A DNA stretch of 64,000 bases from Gemmata palustris (GTDB lineage: Bacteria > Planctomycetota > Planctomycetia > Gemmatales > Gemmataceae). The translations under genes and the position numbers were made by a program. The notes beneath the pieces were generated by a model. The model saw only the letters and a list, made by a program, of their open reading frames with translations. It was not told the origin of the DNA and ran no database searches. The stretch is from contig NZ_JAGKQQ010000001.1 in assembly GCF_017939745.1 (NCBI RefSeq), forward strand, positions 7,889,299-7,953,298, written 5' to 3'. Positions 1 to 9,933 of this stretch are shown piece by piece. The first letter of the stretch is position 1; each line of letters opens with the position of its first letter.

Positions 1-1716
1 GAAGTGTCCGTCGCACTGGCCGAGACCTACTGCCCGACACTGATCCTGACCGGGCGCACGCCGACCCCGACGCCGGAACCGGAATACCTCGCGGGGGTGA
101 CCGCCGAACCGGAGATGAAGAAGGCGATCGCGACCGCACTGGGGGTGGATGGGAACCCGCGCACGGTCGGCGAACTGTACAAGAAAGTGGTCGCGCAGCG
201 CGAGGTGCGCAACACGATCGAGCGCGTCCAACAAGCCGGGGCGAAGGTCGCGTACTTCCCGGTGGACATCACCGATGGTCGTGCAGTAGCCGACATGTTG
301 CACCAGGTGCGAGTCAAGTTCGGTCCGGTGTCCGCGCTCGTTCACGGGGCCGGGGTGCTGGCCGACAAGCGCATCGAGGACCTCACCGGCGAGGGCTTCG
401 ACCACGTCTACGCCACCAAGGTGGACGGGCTGCGCACGCTGCTCGACCTCCTGGGCCACGACGAACTGAAGGCGCTCGTGCTGTTCAGCTCCACGACGGC
501 CCGGCTCGGGCGCGTGGGGCAACTGGCTTACGCCTGTGCGAACGAGGTGCTGAACAAGACGGCCCAGGTGGAGGCCCGCCGGCGCCCCGGCGCCCGCGTG
601 TCGGCGATCAACTGGGGCCCGTGGGACGGCGGGATGGTCACGCCGGGGTTGCGGAAGATGTTCGAGTCCGAAGGCGTGGGCACGATCCCGCTGATCGAGG
701 GCGCGACCTTCTTGGTTCAGGAACTGAACGCCGCGGGCCGCGCGGTGGAAGTGGTCGCACTGGTCAAAGGAACGGGGCGCGCGACGGCCCCGCACACGCC
801 GCTGCCGATTCCCCCCGCCGCGCCCGTGATGTCCCCGCCCAACCCGCTCCCGTCGGCCGACATGACGGTCGCGTTCGAGCGCGCGGTGGACGTCGCGACG
901 CACCCGATCCTCAAGTCGCACGTCCTCGACGGGCTCGCGGTGCTTCCCGTGGCTCTTCACCTGGAGTGGCTCGCCCACGCCGCCCTACACGGCAACCCCG
1001 GGTTCCAGTTCCACGGGTTCAACGATTTGCGCGTCACCAGCGGCGTGAAGGTGGAGGCCGGTGCGCCGGTGGCCGTTCGTGCCCTGGCGGGTAAGGCCAC
1101 GAAGCAGGACAAGTTGCTCGTTGTGCCGGTGGAGCTGCGCGGGAAGAAGAAGGACGGGCGCGATGTGATTTACTCGCGGGCCGAGATCGTGCTCGCGTCC
1201 GGGCTGCCCAAGCCGCCGCCCGCGGACCGCCCGCCGGCCGTTGCGCCGGTGCCCTACGACAAGGCCCGCGCGTACCGCGAGTTCCTGTTCCACGGCCAGG
1301 ACCTGCAGGGCATCGCGCAACTCACCGGGCGCTCGGAGAAGGCGTTCGTGGGCACGTCGTACCCCGCGCCCGCGCCGGCCGACTGGTTCGAGTTCCCGCT
1401 CCGCTCCGGCTGGGTCGCCGACCCGCTGGTGCTCGACGTCGCGTTCCAGATGATGATCCTCTGGACCCAGGGCGCGCACGACTCCGCGTCGCTCCCGAGC
1501 TTCGTCGGGCGGTACCGGCAGTTCCGCAAGACCTACCCCGCGGACCCGGTCACGATCGTCGTCCGCGTCACGCGCGACGACGCCCGGTTCGCGCGAGCGG
1601 ACATTGACTTCCTCGCCGCGGACGGTCAGGTGGTCGCCCAGATGCAGGACTACGAGTGCGTCATGGAGCCGTCGCTCAACGCCTCGTTCCGCAAGAACCA
1701 ACTCGCCTTGAAGTAG
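1..1716 (+). CDS. PfaA-type polyketide/PUFA synthase, C-terminal KR-DH part (5' end outside window)
   Basis: The reading frame is open to the window edge, so this is the tail of a larger protein. About residues 75-260 are a ketoreductase domain: a VHGAGVL stretch, the catalytic serine in LFSSTTARLG, and the tyrosine in AYACANEVLNK, followed by an INWGPWDGG motif typical of modular KR domains. About residues 290-560 are a polyketide dehydratase (double hotdog) with the HxxxGxxxxP signature (HVLDGLAVLP) and a later catalytic-type Asp in DPLVLDVAF. KR followed by this DH is the end of PfaA-type subunits, whose KS, AT and tandem ACPs would lie upstream. Together these domains reduce and dehydrate the beta-keto chain on the ACP. 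The next synthase subunit starts about 100 bp downstream on the same strand. The domain calls are secure; the PfaA label rests on the neighbour. Confidence 0.85.
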   Translation, partial: EVSVALAETYCPTLILTGRTPTPTPEPEYLAGVTAEPEMKKAIATALGVDGNPRTVGELYKKVVAQREVRNTIERVQQAGAKVAYFPVDITDGRAVADMLHQVRVKFGPVSALVHGAGVLADKRIEDLTGEGFDHVYATKVDGLRTLLDLLGHDELKALVLFSSTTARLGRVGQLAYACANEVLNKTAQVEARRRPGARVSAINWGPWDGGMVTPGLRKMFESEGVGTIPLIEGATFLVQELNAAGRAVEVVALVKGTGRATAPHTPLPIPPAAPVMSPPNPLPSADMTVAFERAVDVATHPILKSHVLDGLAVLPVALHLEWLAHAALHGNPGFQFHGFNDLRVTSGVKVEAGAPVAVRALAGKATKQDKLLVVPVELRGKKKDGRDVIYSRAEIVLASGLPKPPPADRPPAVAPVPYDKARAYREFLFHGQDLQGIAQLTGRSEKAFVGTSYPAPAPADWFEFPLRSGWVADPLVLDVAFQMMILWTQGAHDSASLPSFVGRYRQFRKTYPADPVTIVVRVTRDDARFARADIDFLAADGQVVAQMQDYECVMEPSLNASFRKNQLALK

Positions 1717-1721
1717 TCACG

Positions 1722-1793
1722 AGTCGTAAGGTCGAAGGTCGTAAAGTCGAGGCCCCATCGGTTCCTTGGTTTTGACCTTACGACCTTACGACT
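1722..1793. repeat. Hairpin of tandem TCGTAAGG-type repeats between the two synthase genes
   Basis: In the 98-bp gap the left arm 1722-1740 and the right arm 1774-1793 are inverted copies differing by one base, and each arm is itself a short tandem of TCGTAAGG/AGTCGTAA-like units. The structure could attenuate transcription or be a dispersed repeat. It has no U-tract, so a classical terminator is unlikely. Confidence 0.6.
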
Positions 1794-1814
1794 TGATGAC
1801 TTGAGACCCCTTTG

Positions 1815-4800
1815 ATGACCGAACGCATCGCCATTGTCTCCTTCGCCGGCCGCTTCCCCGGCGCGGGGAGCGACCTGGACCGGTTCTGGGCGAACGTGTC
1901 CGCGGCCGCGGACTGCTCGCGCGAGGTGCCCGCGAACCGGTGGGCCCTCCCGCCGGACCGGTGCGCGGACCCGCGCGTCGCGAACCCCGATACGGTCTAC
2001 TCCGCGCGCGGGTACTACCTCGATCCCTTCGACCCGGACCTCACCGGCCTCGATCTGGACGCGAGTCTCGTTAGCGCCCTCGATCCGCTGTTCCACCTCG
2101 TTCTCGATGTCGGCAACCGGGCCTGGCGCGGCGCGAAGACGGAGGGCGTCGAGCGCGCCCGCGTCGGTGTCGTGCTCGGTAACATCTGTTTGCCCACGGA
2201 CCGCGCGAACGACCTGTGTCGCGAAATTCTGGGCACGAAGGTGGGGCTACCAGCGGGCGCGCCGACGCACCCGCTGAACCGCTTCGTCGCGGGGCTGCCG
2301 GCGGGGATTCTCGCGAAGGGTTTGCGACTCGGCGGCGGGAGCTTCACCCTCGACGCGGCGTGCGCCTCGTCGCTCTACGCGATCAAACTCGCGGCCGACG
2401 AACTGCTCGCGGGCCGCGCGGACGCGATGCTCGCGGGCGGGTGCTCGCGCCCGGACTGCCAGTACACGCAGATGGGCTTCGCGCAGCTCCGGGCGCTCGC
2501 CGTGAGCGGCCGGTGTTCGCCCTTCGATACGCGCGCGGACGGGCTCGTGGTGGGGGAGGGGGCCGGCATTTTTGTGCTGAAACGCCTCTCGGACGCGCGC
2601 GCCCACGGCGACACGATTCACGGCGTGATCGCGGGCGTCGGGCTGTCGAACGACATGCACGGGAACCTGCTCGCGCCCGCGAAGGAGGGGCAGCTCCGGG
2701 CGATGCGCGCGGCGTATTCGCGGGCCGGGTGGCACCCGCAGGACGTGCAGTTGATCGAGTGCCACGCGACCGGCACGCCGGTCGGCGACGCGATCGAGTT
2801 CGACAGCCTGCGCGAGTTGTGGGGCGAGAATGGGTGGGCGCCCGGGCAGGCCGTGATCGGTTCGGTGAAGTCCACCGTGGGGCACCTGCTCACCGGTGCG
2901 GGCGCGGCCGCACTCACAAAGGTGCTGCTCGCGATGCGCGCCGGGCACCTCCCGCCGCAAGCGAACTTCGCGGAACCGGCTGCCGGTCTGCGGTACGCGA
3001 ACGGTCCGTTCAAGGTGTTGAGCCAACCGGAGCGGTGGGGCCAGACGCCGGGGCTCCCGCGGCGCGCCGCGGTGAGCGGGTTCGGCTTCGGCGGGGTTAA
3101 CGCGCACCTGCTCGTCGAAGAGTGGACCGGGACCGACGTTACAAATACCGCGCGACCGCCCCTGCCGAAACTCGTCGCCGTGAACGGACGAAACGGAAGT
3201 GTGGCGCCGGAGAAAGTGCGTTCGACGGAACCGGTCGCCGTTGTGGGCGTGGCCGCGCACGTCGGGCCGTGGGCCGATGCCCGCGCGATCCAAGAGCACC
3301 TGCTCAACGGCGAAGCGGACGAGGCGTACACGAAGACGAACGGCTGGGCGCTGGCGCCCGAACCGTGCCCGCCGGGGTTCTACATCGATGAGTTGAAACT
3401 GCCGATCGACAAGTTTCGCATCCCGCCGAAGGAACTCGAAGAGACGCTCCCGCAGCAGTTGCTCGCGCTAAAAGTGGCCGCGGCCGCACTCGACGACCAA
3501 GCGAACGGGCGCCCCCAACCGCTCGGGGACGGCGACCCCACGACCGGCGTGTTCATCGGGCTCGGGCTCGACCCGAACACGACGAACTTCCACCTCCGGT
3601 GGAGCGCGATCGCCGCCGGTACGAACCCCGACGAGGCCTCTCCGCCGCTCACCGCGAACCGCACGATGGGTGCGCTGGGCAGCATCGCGGCGAGCCGGAT
3701 CGCGCGGGCGTTCCACTTCGGCGGGCCGAGCCACACCGTTTGCAGCGAAGAAGGCTCCGCCGCACGCGCGATCGAACTCGGTGTGCGCGCGTTGCAAGCA
3801 CACGAACTCGATCGCGCGCTGGTGGGCGGCGTTGATCTCGCGGGCGATCCGCGTTTGGTGCTCCCGGGCGAAATCGATGTGCCCGGCGAAGGTGCGGTGG
3901 CGCTTGTTCTGAAGCGCCTGACCGATGCCGAACGCGACGGCGATCGCGTCTACGCGGTGATTCGAGGAACCGGCGTCGCGGCCGACGCGGATACCGCGCT
4001 GACCCGCGCCGCGACCGATGCCGGAGTGCCGCGCGATTCGGCGCTCGCGTTTGATGATTCGCCCGCGCTGGTGGGGGAGACGGGGGCCGTGTCCGGCGCG
4101 GTGGGCGTGCTACGTGCGTGCCTCGCGCTGTATCAGGAAATGCGGCCCGTTTCTGTGGGGGGATCGGGGAAAGAAGAGCCCGCGTACTGGCTCCATAACC
4201 GGGTCGCCGGCCCGCGTCGCGCGCAGGTGGGCTCCAGCGGTGCAGACGGTTCGCACTTCGCGTTCATCCTCGAAGAGCACGCGGCGAAGGTGCCGGCCCC
4301 CGCACCCGACCGCGCCCAACCGCTCGGCGCGCGCGGCGAAGCCGTGTTCGTGGTGGACGGCGACACACCAGCCGACTTGCTCGCGGGGATCGAGAAGTGC
4401 TCCGCGTTCGTGGGGGCGCGGCGCGAGCAGAACATCGAAGCCGTCGCACGCGCATGGTTCCTGGCTTCGTCGCTGACCAGCGCTCGCGCACGGGCGGTCA
4501 CGTTCGTTTCGCGCTCGGCGGAGGAACTGGCGGAGCAGCTCGCGTTCGCCGCGGGTTCACTCCACGCCGACCCGAACGCGCCGTTTCCAATAACCGCACG
4601 GGCGGCACTCCGGGACCGCGTGTTCTACAGCCCGAAGCCGCTCGGCCCGGAGGGGAAGGTCGCGTTCGTATTCCCCGGGTCGGGCAACCAGTTCGACGGC
4701 ATGGGGCGCGACCTCGGCGCGCACTGGCCCGAGGTACTGCGCCAGCAGCACACCGAGAACGAACAACTCCGCGACCAGTTCGCGCCGCACTTCTTCTGGG

Positions 4801-7800
4801 CCGATCGCGCGGCGGACGCGGTCCCGCGCGACCTCATGTTCGGTCAGGTGACGGTCGGCACATTGGTCAGTGACGTCGCGGTGGCGCTGGGCATTCGGCC
4901 CGATGCGATGGTCGGGCTGAGCCTGGGTGAATCGGCCGGGCTGTTCGGCGTGCGCGTGTGGCGCGCGCGCGACGAAATGTACCGCCGGATGCAGCGCTCG
5001 ACGCTGTTCACGTCCGATCTCGCGCCGCCCTATGCTTCGGCGCGATCGTATTGGAGAACCCCGGCAAACGAGCCGGTGGACTGGGTGAGTGGAGTCATCG
5101 GCGCCAGTGCCGCCGACGTCACCGCGGCGCTGCGGCCGGAACTGCTCGCGTACCTGCTGATCGTGAACACGCCGAACGAGTGCGTGATCGGCGGGCGCCG
5201 GTCCGATGTGGAAAAGGTCGCCGCGGATCTCGGCAAATCGGTGTTACTACTCGAAGGCGTGACGCTCGCACACTGCGAAGCCGGGCGCCCGGTCGAGGGG
5301 CCGTACCGCGAACTGCACATGCTGCCCATCACGCCGCAGTCGGTGACGATCTACAGCGGCGCACGCGGGCGGAGCTACAAGCCGGGCGAACTGGCGTGCG
5401 CGGATTCGATCACGGCCGGGTTAGTTGGCGTGATCGACGTACCGCGCGTGATCGAGGCCGCGTACCGCGACGGCGTCCGGGCGTTCATCGAGATCGGCCC
5501 CGGGAACTCGTGTACGCGCATGACCAGCGCGATTCTCGGCGACCGGCCGCACTTCGCCCGCGCTGCACACGCCGCGAAGCAGGATGCCGTTTCGCAAGTG
5601 CTGCGCCTGGTCGCGCACCTCGCCGCGGAGCGTCTGCCGGTCGATCTCGCCGCACTTTACGGCACGGACACGCGGTGCGTCGGGCACCGGGCGCCGGAAG
5701 CGAATCGGCGCAACGAAGTGGTGATCCCGGTCGGGATGCGCCCGGTGGAGCGTGCGCCCGCAATGCCCGAGCCGGTCGTGCGCCCGGTTGCCCCGAAGGT
5801 CGATGTTCCTCGTGCGCCGGCCGTCGTCGCCGAGCCAGCGAGACTGAAACCCGCGTTCGTTGAGGCCCCCAAGCTGAACCCCAATTTCCTCGTGCGCGAC
5901 GAGTTGGCCCCTCACGCGACCTCGTTCGCAACGGCTATTGGGCCGGTCATCGAATCGGCCGCCAACGTGCAAGTGCTGAACATGCAGGCCCAGGAAGCGT
6001 TCCTGCGGGTCAACGGGAAGCTGATGGAATCGACCGCGGGCGTGCTGCGGTTCCAAACGGCGCTACTCGAAGCGTGGATGCGCGGTGGCGCTGCTTCGCA
6101 GGCTCTCTTCGCTCCCGGGGGAGGGGATCGTTGGGTGGAAGAACCTACCCCCCCGGCCCCCCTCCCTGAAGGGAAGGGGGAGGAAGAGTCATCGGTGGTT
6201 TTAAGCCCCTCTCCTTTTGGGGGAGGGGTTGGGGAGGGGTTGGCTTCCGTTCCTCGCGCGCTCACCTACGAGCAGTGCTGTGCGTTCGCCGCGGGGCGAG
6301 TGGCAGATGCGCTCGGGCCGGTGTTCGCGGAGGTCGATTCGTTCCCGACGCGCGTGCGGTTGCCGGACGGCCCGCTCCAACTCGTGGACCAAATCACGCT
6401 CATTGAGGGCGAGCCGAAGTCGATGACGACCGGGCGCGTCGTCACGGAGCACACCGTTCGGCCCGACCGCTGGTACCTGCAGTCGGACCGCATCCCGACC
6501 GCGATCTGTGTCGAGTCGGGTCAAGCGGACTTGTTCCTCTCGGGGTACCTCGGCATCGACTTCGAGACCCGCGGGCTGGCGGTGTACCGCCTGCTCGACG
6601 CGGTCGTGTCGTTCCACCGCGGGTTGCCGAAGGTCGGCGAAACGATCGTGTACGACATCCACATCGACAAGTTCGTGCAGCAAGCGGGCGCGTGGCTGTT
6701 CCACTTCTGGTTCGACGGCACCGTGAACGGTGAACCGCTCATCACGATGCGGAACGGCGTCGCCGGGTTCTTCACCGCGGAGGCACTCGCGGCAGGGAAG
6801 GGAGTCGTTCAAACAACGCTCGACAAACAACGGCTGCCCGGCAAGAAGCCGAGCGACTGGACCGACCTCGTGCCGCAGGCTCAATGTGCCCTCGACCCGG
6901 CACAAGTCGACGCGCTCCGGGCCGGCGACCTCGCGACCGCGTTCGGGGGCGACTTCGCGCGAGCAAGCCTGCGCCGACCCGCGACGATCCCCGGCGGAAT
7001 GCTCCGACTCGTGGACCGCGTGCCGCTCATCGACCCGACCGGCGGGCGCTTCGGGATCGGGTTCGTGCGCGCCGAGTTCGACATTCACCCGAACGACTGG
7101 TTCCTGACGTGCCACTTCGTGGACGATCAGGTGATGCCGGGCACGCTCATGTACGAGTGCTGCCTGCACACGCTCCGCGTGCTGCTGATGCGCATGGGGT
7201 GGGTCGGCGAAGCGAATGAAGTCGTTTACGAACCGGTGCCGGGCGTGAACAGCCGGCTGAAGTGCCGCGGACAGGTGATCGCGTCCACGAAGACGGTGAC
7301 TTACGAGGTGACGGTGAAGGAACTCGGCTACCGGCCCGAACCGTTCTGCATCGCCGACGCGCTGATGTACGCCGACGGTAAGCCGATCGTCGAAATCACC
7401 AACATGACGCTGCGGATGACCGGACTGACGCGCGAGCGATTGGGCGCGATCTGGGCGGGGGAGCAGGGGGCCGATGCCTTTGGGCGAACCGCGAGTGTTA
7501 ACGAGCGGGTGGTTTCCGCCCCCTTCCCTTCAGGGAGGGGGGACGGGGGGGGAGGTTCCCCCCTGTACGATTCCGCTTCCATCATGGCGTACTCCAACGG
7601 CAAGCCGTCGGAGGCGTTCGGCGCGCCGTACACGATCTTCGATTCCGGGCGCGTCATCGCGCGGCTCCCGGGGCCGCCGTACCAGTTCCTGGACTGCATC
7701 ACGGCCGTGACCGGCGAGCCGTTCGTACTTAGGGCCGGCGCGAGCTGCGAGGCGAAGTACGCGGTCCCGCCCTACGAGTGGTACTTCGACGCGAATCGCT

Positions 7801-8624
7801 GCGAGAACATGCCGTTCAGCGTCCTGTTGGAGATAGCGCTTCAGCCGTGTGGGTGGCTCGCGGCGTACTGCGGGTCGGCACTCACGAGCAAGGACGACCT
7901 GAGCTTCCGCAACCTGGGCGGGAAGGGGACGCAGTTCCGGGCGGTCACGCCGAGCACCGGCACGCTGACGACCACCGTGAAGATGACGAACGTCTCGAAC
8001 TCCGCGGGCATGATTATCCAGCACTACGACATGCTCGTGCGGGACGATCAGGGGGATGTTTATAAGGGCACGACGTACTTCGGGTTCTTCTCGAAACCGG
8101 CGCTCGCGAACCAGGTCGGCATCCGCGACGCGAAGGTGCCGTGGCCGAGCGAGCAAGAACTGATGCGGGCGCAGAGTGAGACCCTGTCGCACGTGTCGCC
8201 GTTCCCCGGGCCGATGCTCCGCATGGTGGACCGCGTCACCGCGTACATCCCGGACGGCGGGGCGAAGGGGCTGGGGCTCGTGGTCGGGACGATCAAGGTG
8301 GACCCGGAGTTCTGGTTCTTCAAGGCCCACTTCTATCAAGACCCGGTGTGGCCCGGGTCGCTGGGGGTGGAGTCGTTCCTCCAGTTGCTGAAGTTCGCGG
8401 CGTGGAAGCGCTGGGGGAACCCCGAAAAGGCGTGGCACACGGTGGCGCGGAACGCCCCGCACACCTGGGTTTACCGCGGGCAGGTGCTCCCGACCGACGG
8501 CGAGGTGACAGTTGTGCTTGAAATCGTCGCGGCGGACGACGATCATCGGCGCCTGACCGCGCACGGATTTCTCACCGTGGACGGGCGCGTCATCTACCAG
8601 ATGACCGACTTTACTCTAGAGTAG
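1815..8624 (+). CDS. PUFA-synthase-type multidomain polyketide synthase: KS-CLF-AT-DH-DH-DH-DH
   Basis: This 2269-residue protein starts at the ATG after TTTG at 1812. Residues 3-435 form an active ketosynthase with Cys183 in DAACASS, His317 in HATGT and His357 in STVGH. Residues 475-830 form a chain-length-factor-like KS in which my alignment puts Glu646 (SEEGS) at the Cys site and both histidine motifs are lost. Residues 920-1270 are an acyltransferase (FVFPGSGNQ, Ser1036 in GLSLGES). From about 1510 to the end there are four hotdog repeats in two FabA/PfaC-like pairs. The second and fourth keep the catalytic-type histidine (His1767 in CHFVDDQVMPG, His2172 in AHFYQDPVWPG); the first and third look degenerate. 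The order equals KS-CLF-AT of a thraustochytrid-type subunit fused to PfaC DH-DH. No enoyl reductase is visible. Two linkers contain in-frame repeat elements. Confidence 0.92.
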   Translation: MTERIAIVSFAGRFPGAGSDLDRFWANVSAAADCSREVPANRWALPPDRCADPRVANPDTVYSARGYYLDPFDPDLTGLDLDASLVSALDPLFHLVLDVGNRAWRGAKTEGVERARVGVVLGNICLPTDRANDLCREILGTKVGLPAGAPTHPLNRFVAGLPAGILAKGLRLGGGSFTLDAACASSLYAIKLAADELLAGRADAMLAGGCSRPDCQYTQMGFAQLRALAVSGRCSPFDTRADGLVVGEGAGIFVLKRLSDARAHGDTIHGVIAGVGLSNDMHGNLLAPAKEGQLRAMRAAYSRAGWHPQDVQLIECHATGTPVGDAIEFDSLRELWGENGWAPGQAVIGSVKSTVGHLLTGAGAAALTKVLLAMRAGHLPPQANFAEPAAGLRYANGPFKVLSQPERWGQTPGLPRRAAVSGFGFGGVNAHLLVEEWTGTDVTNTARPPLPKLVAVNGRNGSVAPEKVRSTEPVAVVGVAAHVGPWADARAIQEHLLNGEADEAYTKTNGWALAPEPCPPGFYIDELKLPIDKFRIPPKELEETLPQQLLALKVAAAALDDQANGRPQPLGDGDPTTGVFIGLGLDPNTTNFHLRWSAIAAGTNPDEASPPLTANRTMGALGSIAASRIARAFHFGGPSHTVCSEEGSAARAIELGVRALQAHELDRALVGGVDLAGDPRLVLPGEIDVPGEGAVALVLKRLTDAERDGDRVYAVIRGTGVAADADTALTRAATDAGVPRDSALAFDDSPALVGETGAVSGAVGVLRACLALYQEMRPVSVGGSGKEEPAYWLHNRVAGPRRAQVGSSGADGSHFAFILEEHAAKVPAPAPDRAQPLGARGEAVFVVDGDTPADLLAGIEKCSAFVGARREQNIEAVARAWFLASSLTSARARAVTFVSRSAEELAEQLAFAAGSLHADPNAPFPITARAALRDRVFYSPKPLGPEGKVAFVFPGSGNQFDGMGRDLGAHWPEVLRQQHTENEQLRDQFAPHFFWADRAADAVPRDLMFGQVTVGTLVSDVAVALGIRPDAMVGLSLGESAGLFGVRVWRARDEMYRRMQRSTLFTSDLAPPYASARSYWRTPANEPVDWVSGVIGASAADVTAALRPELLAYLLIVNTPNECVIGGRRSDVEKVAADLGKSVLLLEGVTLAHCEAGRPVEGPYRELHMLPITPQSVTIYSGARGRSYKPGELACADSITAGLVGVIDVPRVIEAAYRDGVRAFIEIGPGNSCTRMTSAILGDRPHFARAAHAAKQDAVSQVLRLVAHLAAERLPVDLAALYGTDTRCVGHRAPEANRRNEVVIPVGMRPVERAPAMPEPVVRPVAPKVDVPRAPAVVAEPARLKPAFVEAPKLNPNFLVRDELAPHATSFATAIGPVIESAANVQVLNMQAQEAFLRVNGKLMESTAGVLRFQTALLEAWMRGGAASQALFAPGGGDRWVEEPTPPAPLPEGKGEEESSVVLSPSPFGGGVGEGLASVPRALTYEQCCAFAAGRVADALGPVFAEVDSFPTRVRLPDGPLQLVDQITLIEGEPKSMTTGRVVTEHTVRPDRWYLQSDRIPTAICVESGQADLFLSGYLGIDFETRGLAVYRLLDAVVSFHRGLPKVGETIVYDIHIDKFVQQAGAWLFHFWFDGTVNGEPLITMRNGVAGFFTAEALAAGKGVVQTTLDKQRLPGKKPSDWTDLVPQAQCALDPAQVDALRAGDLATAFGGDFARASLRRPATIPGGMLRLVDRVPLIDPTGGRFGIGFVRAEFDIHPNDWFLTCHFVDDQVMPGTLMYECCLHTLRVLLMRMGWVGEANEVVYEPVPGVNSRLKCRGQVIASTKTVTYEVTVKELGYRPEPFCIADALMYADGKPIVEITNMTLRMTGLTRERLGAIWAGEQGADAFGRTASVNERVVSAPFPSGRGDGGGGSPLYDSASIMAYSNGKPSEAFGAPYTIFDSGRVIARLPGPPYQFLDCITAVTGEPFVLRAGASCEAKYAVPPYEWYFDANRCENMPFSVLLEIALQPCGWLAAYCGSALTSKDDLSFRNLGGKGTQFRAVTPSTGTLTTTVKMTNVSNSAGMIIQHYDMLVRDDQGDVYKGTTYFGFFSKPALANQVGIRDAKVPWPSEQELMRAQSETLSHVSPFPGPMLRMVDRVTAYIPDGGAKGLGLVVGTIKVDPEFWFFKAHFYQDPVWPGSLGVESFLQLLKFAAWKRWGNPEKAWHTVARNAPHTWVYRGQVLPTDGEVTVVLEIVAADDDHRRLTAHGFLTVDGRVIYQMTDFTLE
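6142..6242. repeat. GC-rich palindromic elements A and B read in frame in the AT-DH linker
   Basis: Element A (6142-6181) runs from AACCTACC to a CCCTCCCTGAAGGGAAGGGGG hairpin core. Element B (about 6200-6242) has a TTAAGCCCCTCTCC arm followed by GGGGAGGGGTTGGGGAGGGG. Together they encode a Pro/Gly/Glu-rich linker (PTPPAPLPEGKG, then LSPSPFGGGVGEG) with no stop codon. An exact inverted copy of A lies in oleC. Confidence 0.85.
7518..7557. repeat. Inverted copy of element A in the DH2-DH3 linker
   Basis: These 40 nt match the reverse complement of 6142-6181 at 38 of 40 positions and are translated in frame as APFPSGRGDGGGGS. This is the second repeat inside the same synthase gene, again between domains and in the opposite orientation to the first. 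Confidence 0.85.
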
Positions 8625-8702
8625 CGGTCGGTACTCGCATGCGTCGCGGGGCACGGGCAGGACCGCTCGTGCCACCAAAAAACACCCAGTGCCGACCCTC
8701 GC

Positions 8703-9860
8703 ATGAAATACAACCGCGTTCACCTCGAAGCGATCGGGTACGAGCTCCCGCCGGTGGTAGTTTCCACCGCGGAGCTGGAGTCGCGCCTCGCGCCGGTGTA
8801 CCAAGCGCTCAAAATGTCGCCCGGGCAGTTGGAACTGCTCACCGGCATCAACGAGCGCCGGTGGTGGGAGCCGGGGTACCCGCTCTCGCGCGGGGCCGCC
8901 GCCGCCGCGAAGAAGGCGCTCGCCGCGGCCGACATGTCGGCCTCTGAAATCGACGTGCTGATCTACGCGGGCGTGTGCCGCGAGAACTTCGAGCCGGCCA
9001 CCGCGTGCGCCGTGGCCCACGAGCTGAAGATCAACCCGAACGCGGCCATTTTCGACCTGAGCAACGCCTGCCTCGGGGTGCTCAACGGCATCGTCGAGAT
9101 CGCGAACAAGATCGAACTCGGACAGGCCGAGGCGGGGCTGGTGGTTTCGGCCGAGACCGCGCGCGAGATCAACGAGAACGTGATCGACCGCATGGTGCGC
9201 ACGAAATCGGTCGAGCTGTTCCGCGAGAGCATCGCCACGCTCACCGGCGGGTCGGGCGCGGTCGCGGTGCTCGTCGTGAGCGCGGAGATGTCGCGCGAGA
9301 AGCGGCGGAAGCTGCTCGGCGGCGTGACGCAGAACGCCCCGCAGCACCACTCGCTCTGCCGGTGGGGGCTGCAATCGGTCCTGCCGGCCGCGGTCGGCAC
9401 CGTGGAGCGCGTCCTCGGTCACAACGCCGCGGGGCTGGTCCAGAAGAGCGTCGACAACGCCAACGCGCTGGTGCAGCGGGGCCTCGACCTCGGCCTGCGG
9501 CACGTCATGATCCCCTTCATGGAAACGCACGCGGGCGAGGTGCTGAAGTACGGCGTCGAACTCGGCAACCGCACGTGGCAGAAGTTCCTCGCCAAGTTCG
9601 GTTGGCGCTCGGACTACCTCGATAAGGTGATCTGCCACCAGGTGGGCGCCGGGCACCGCGAAGCGGTCCTGAAGGGGATCGGCATCCCGCCGGAAAAGGA
9701 CTTCAGCACGTTCGAGTACCTCGGCAACATCGGCACGGTATCGCTGCCCATCACCGCGGCGATCGCGGAAGAGCGCGAGTTCCTCCGCCCCGGTGACCGG
9801 GTGGGCTTCCTCGGCATCGGCAGCGGGCTGAACTGCCTGATGCTCGGGCTGGAATGGTGA
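8703..9860 (+). CDS. oleA: OleA, thiolase-fold head-to-head acyl-CoA condensing enzyme
   Basis: This 385-residue protein has the FabH/KAS III thiolase fold and the length usual for OleA. The nucleophile is Cys123 in SNACLGVLNG. The His and Asn of the triad are visible in ICHQVGAGHR and EYLGNIGTVSLP, and a Glu sits in the RENFEPATA stretch, as expected for OleA. OleA joins two activated fatty acyl chains into a beta-ketoacid. KAS III of ordinary fatty acid synthesis would share these residues, but the following oleB, oleC and oleD genes on the same strand decide the assignment. The gene begins 78 bp after the synthase stop codon, so the synthase product is a plausible substrate. This substrate link is inference. 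Confidence 0.93.
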   Translation: MKYNRVHLEAIGYELPPVVVSTAELESRLAPVYQALKMSPGQLELLTGINERRWWEPGYPLSRGAAAAAKKALAAADMSASEIDVLIYAGVCRENFEPATACAVAHELKINPNAAIFDLSNACLGVLNGIVEIANKIELGQAEAGLVVSAETAREINENVIDRMVRTKSVELFRESIATLTGGSGAVAVLVVSAEMSREKRRKLLGGVTQNAPQHHSLCRWGLQSVLPAAVGTVERVLGHNAAGLVQKSVDNANALVQRGLDLGLRHVMIPFMETHAGEVLKYGVELGNRTWQKFLAKFGWRSDYLDKVICHQVGAGHREAVLKGIGIPPEKDFSTFEYLGNIGTVSLPITAAIAEEREFLRPGDRVGFLGIGSGLNCLMLGLEW

Positions 9861-9933
9861 CCTGTATTTCATGTGAGCCGCGTCGGTCCCCGCGCGGTTC
9901 GTCAACGGACGCGAGCGGACGACCCCGATCTCT

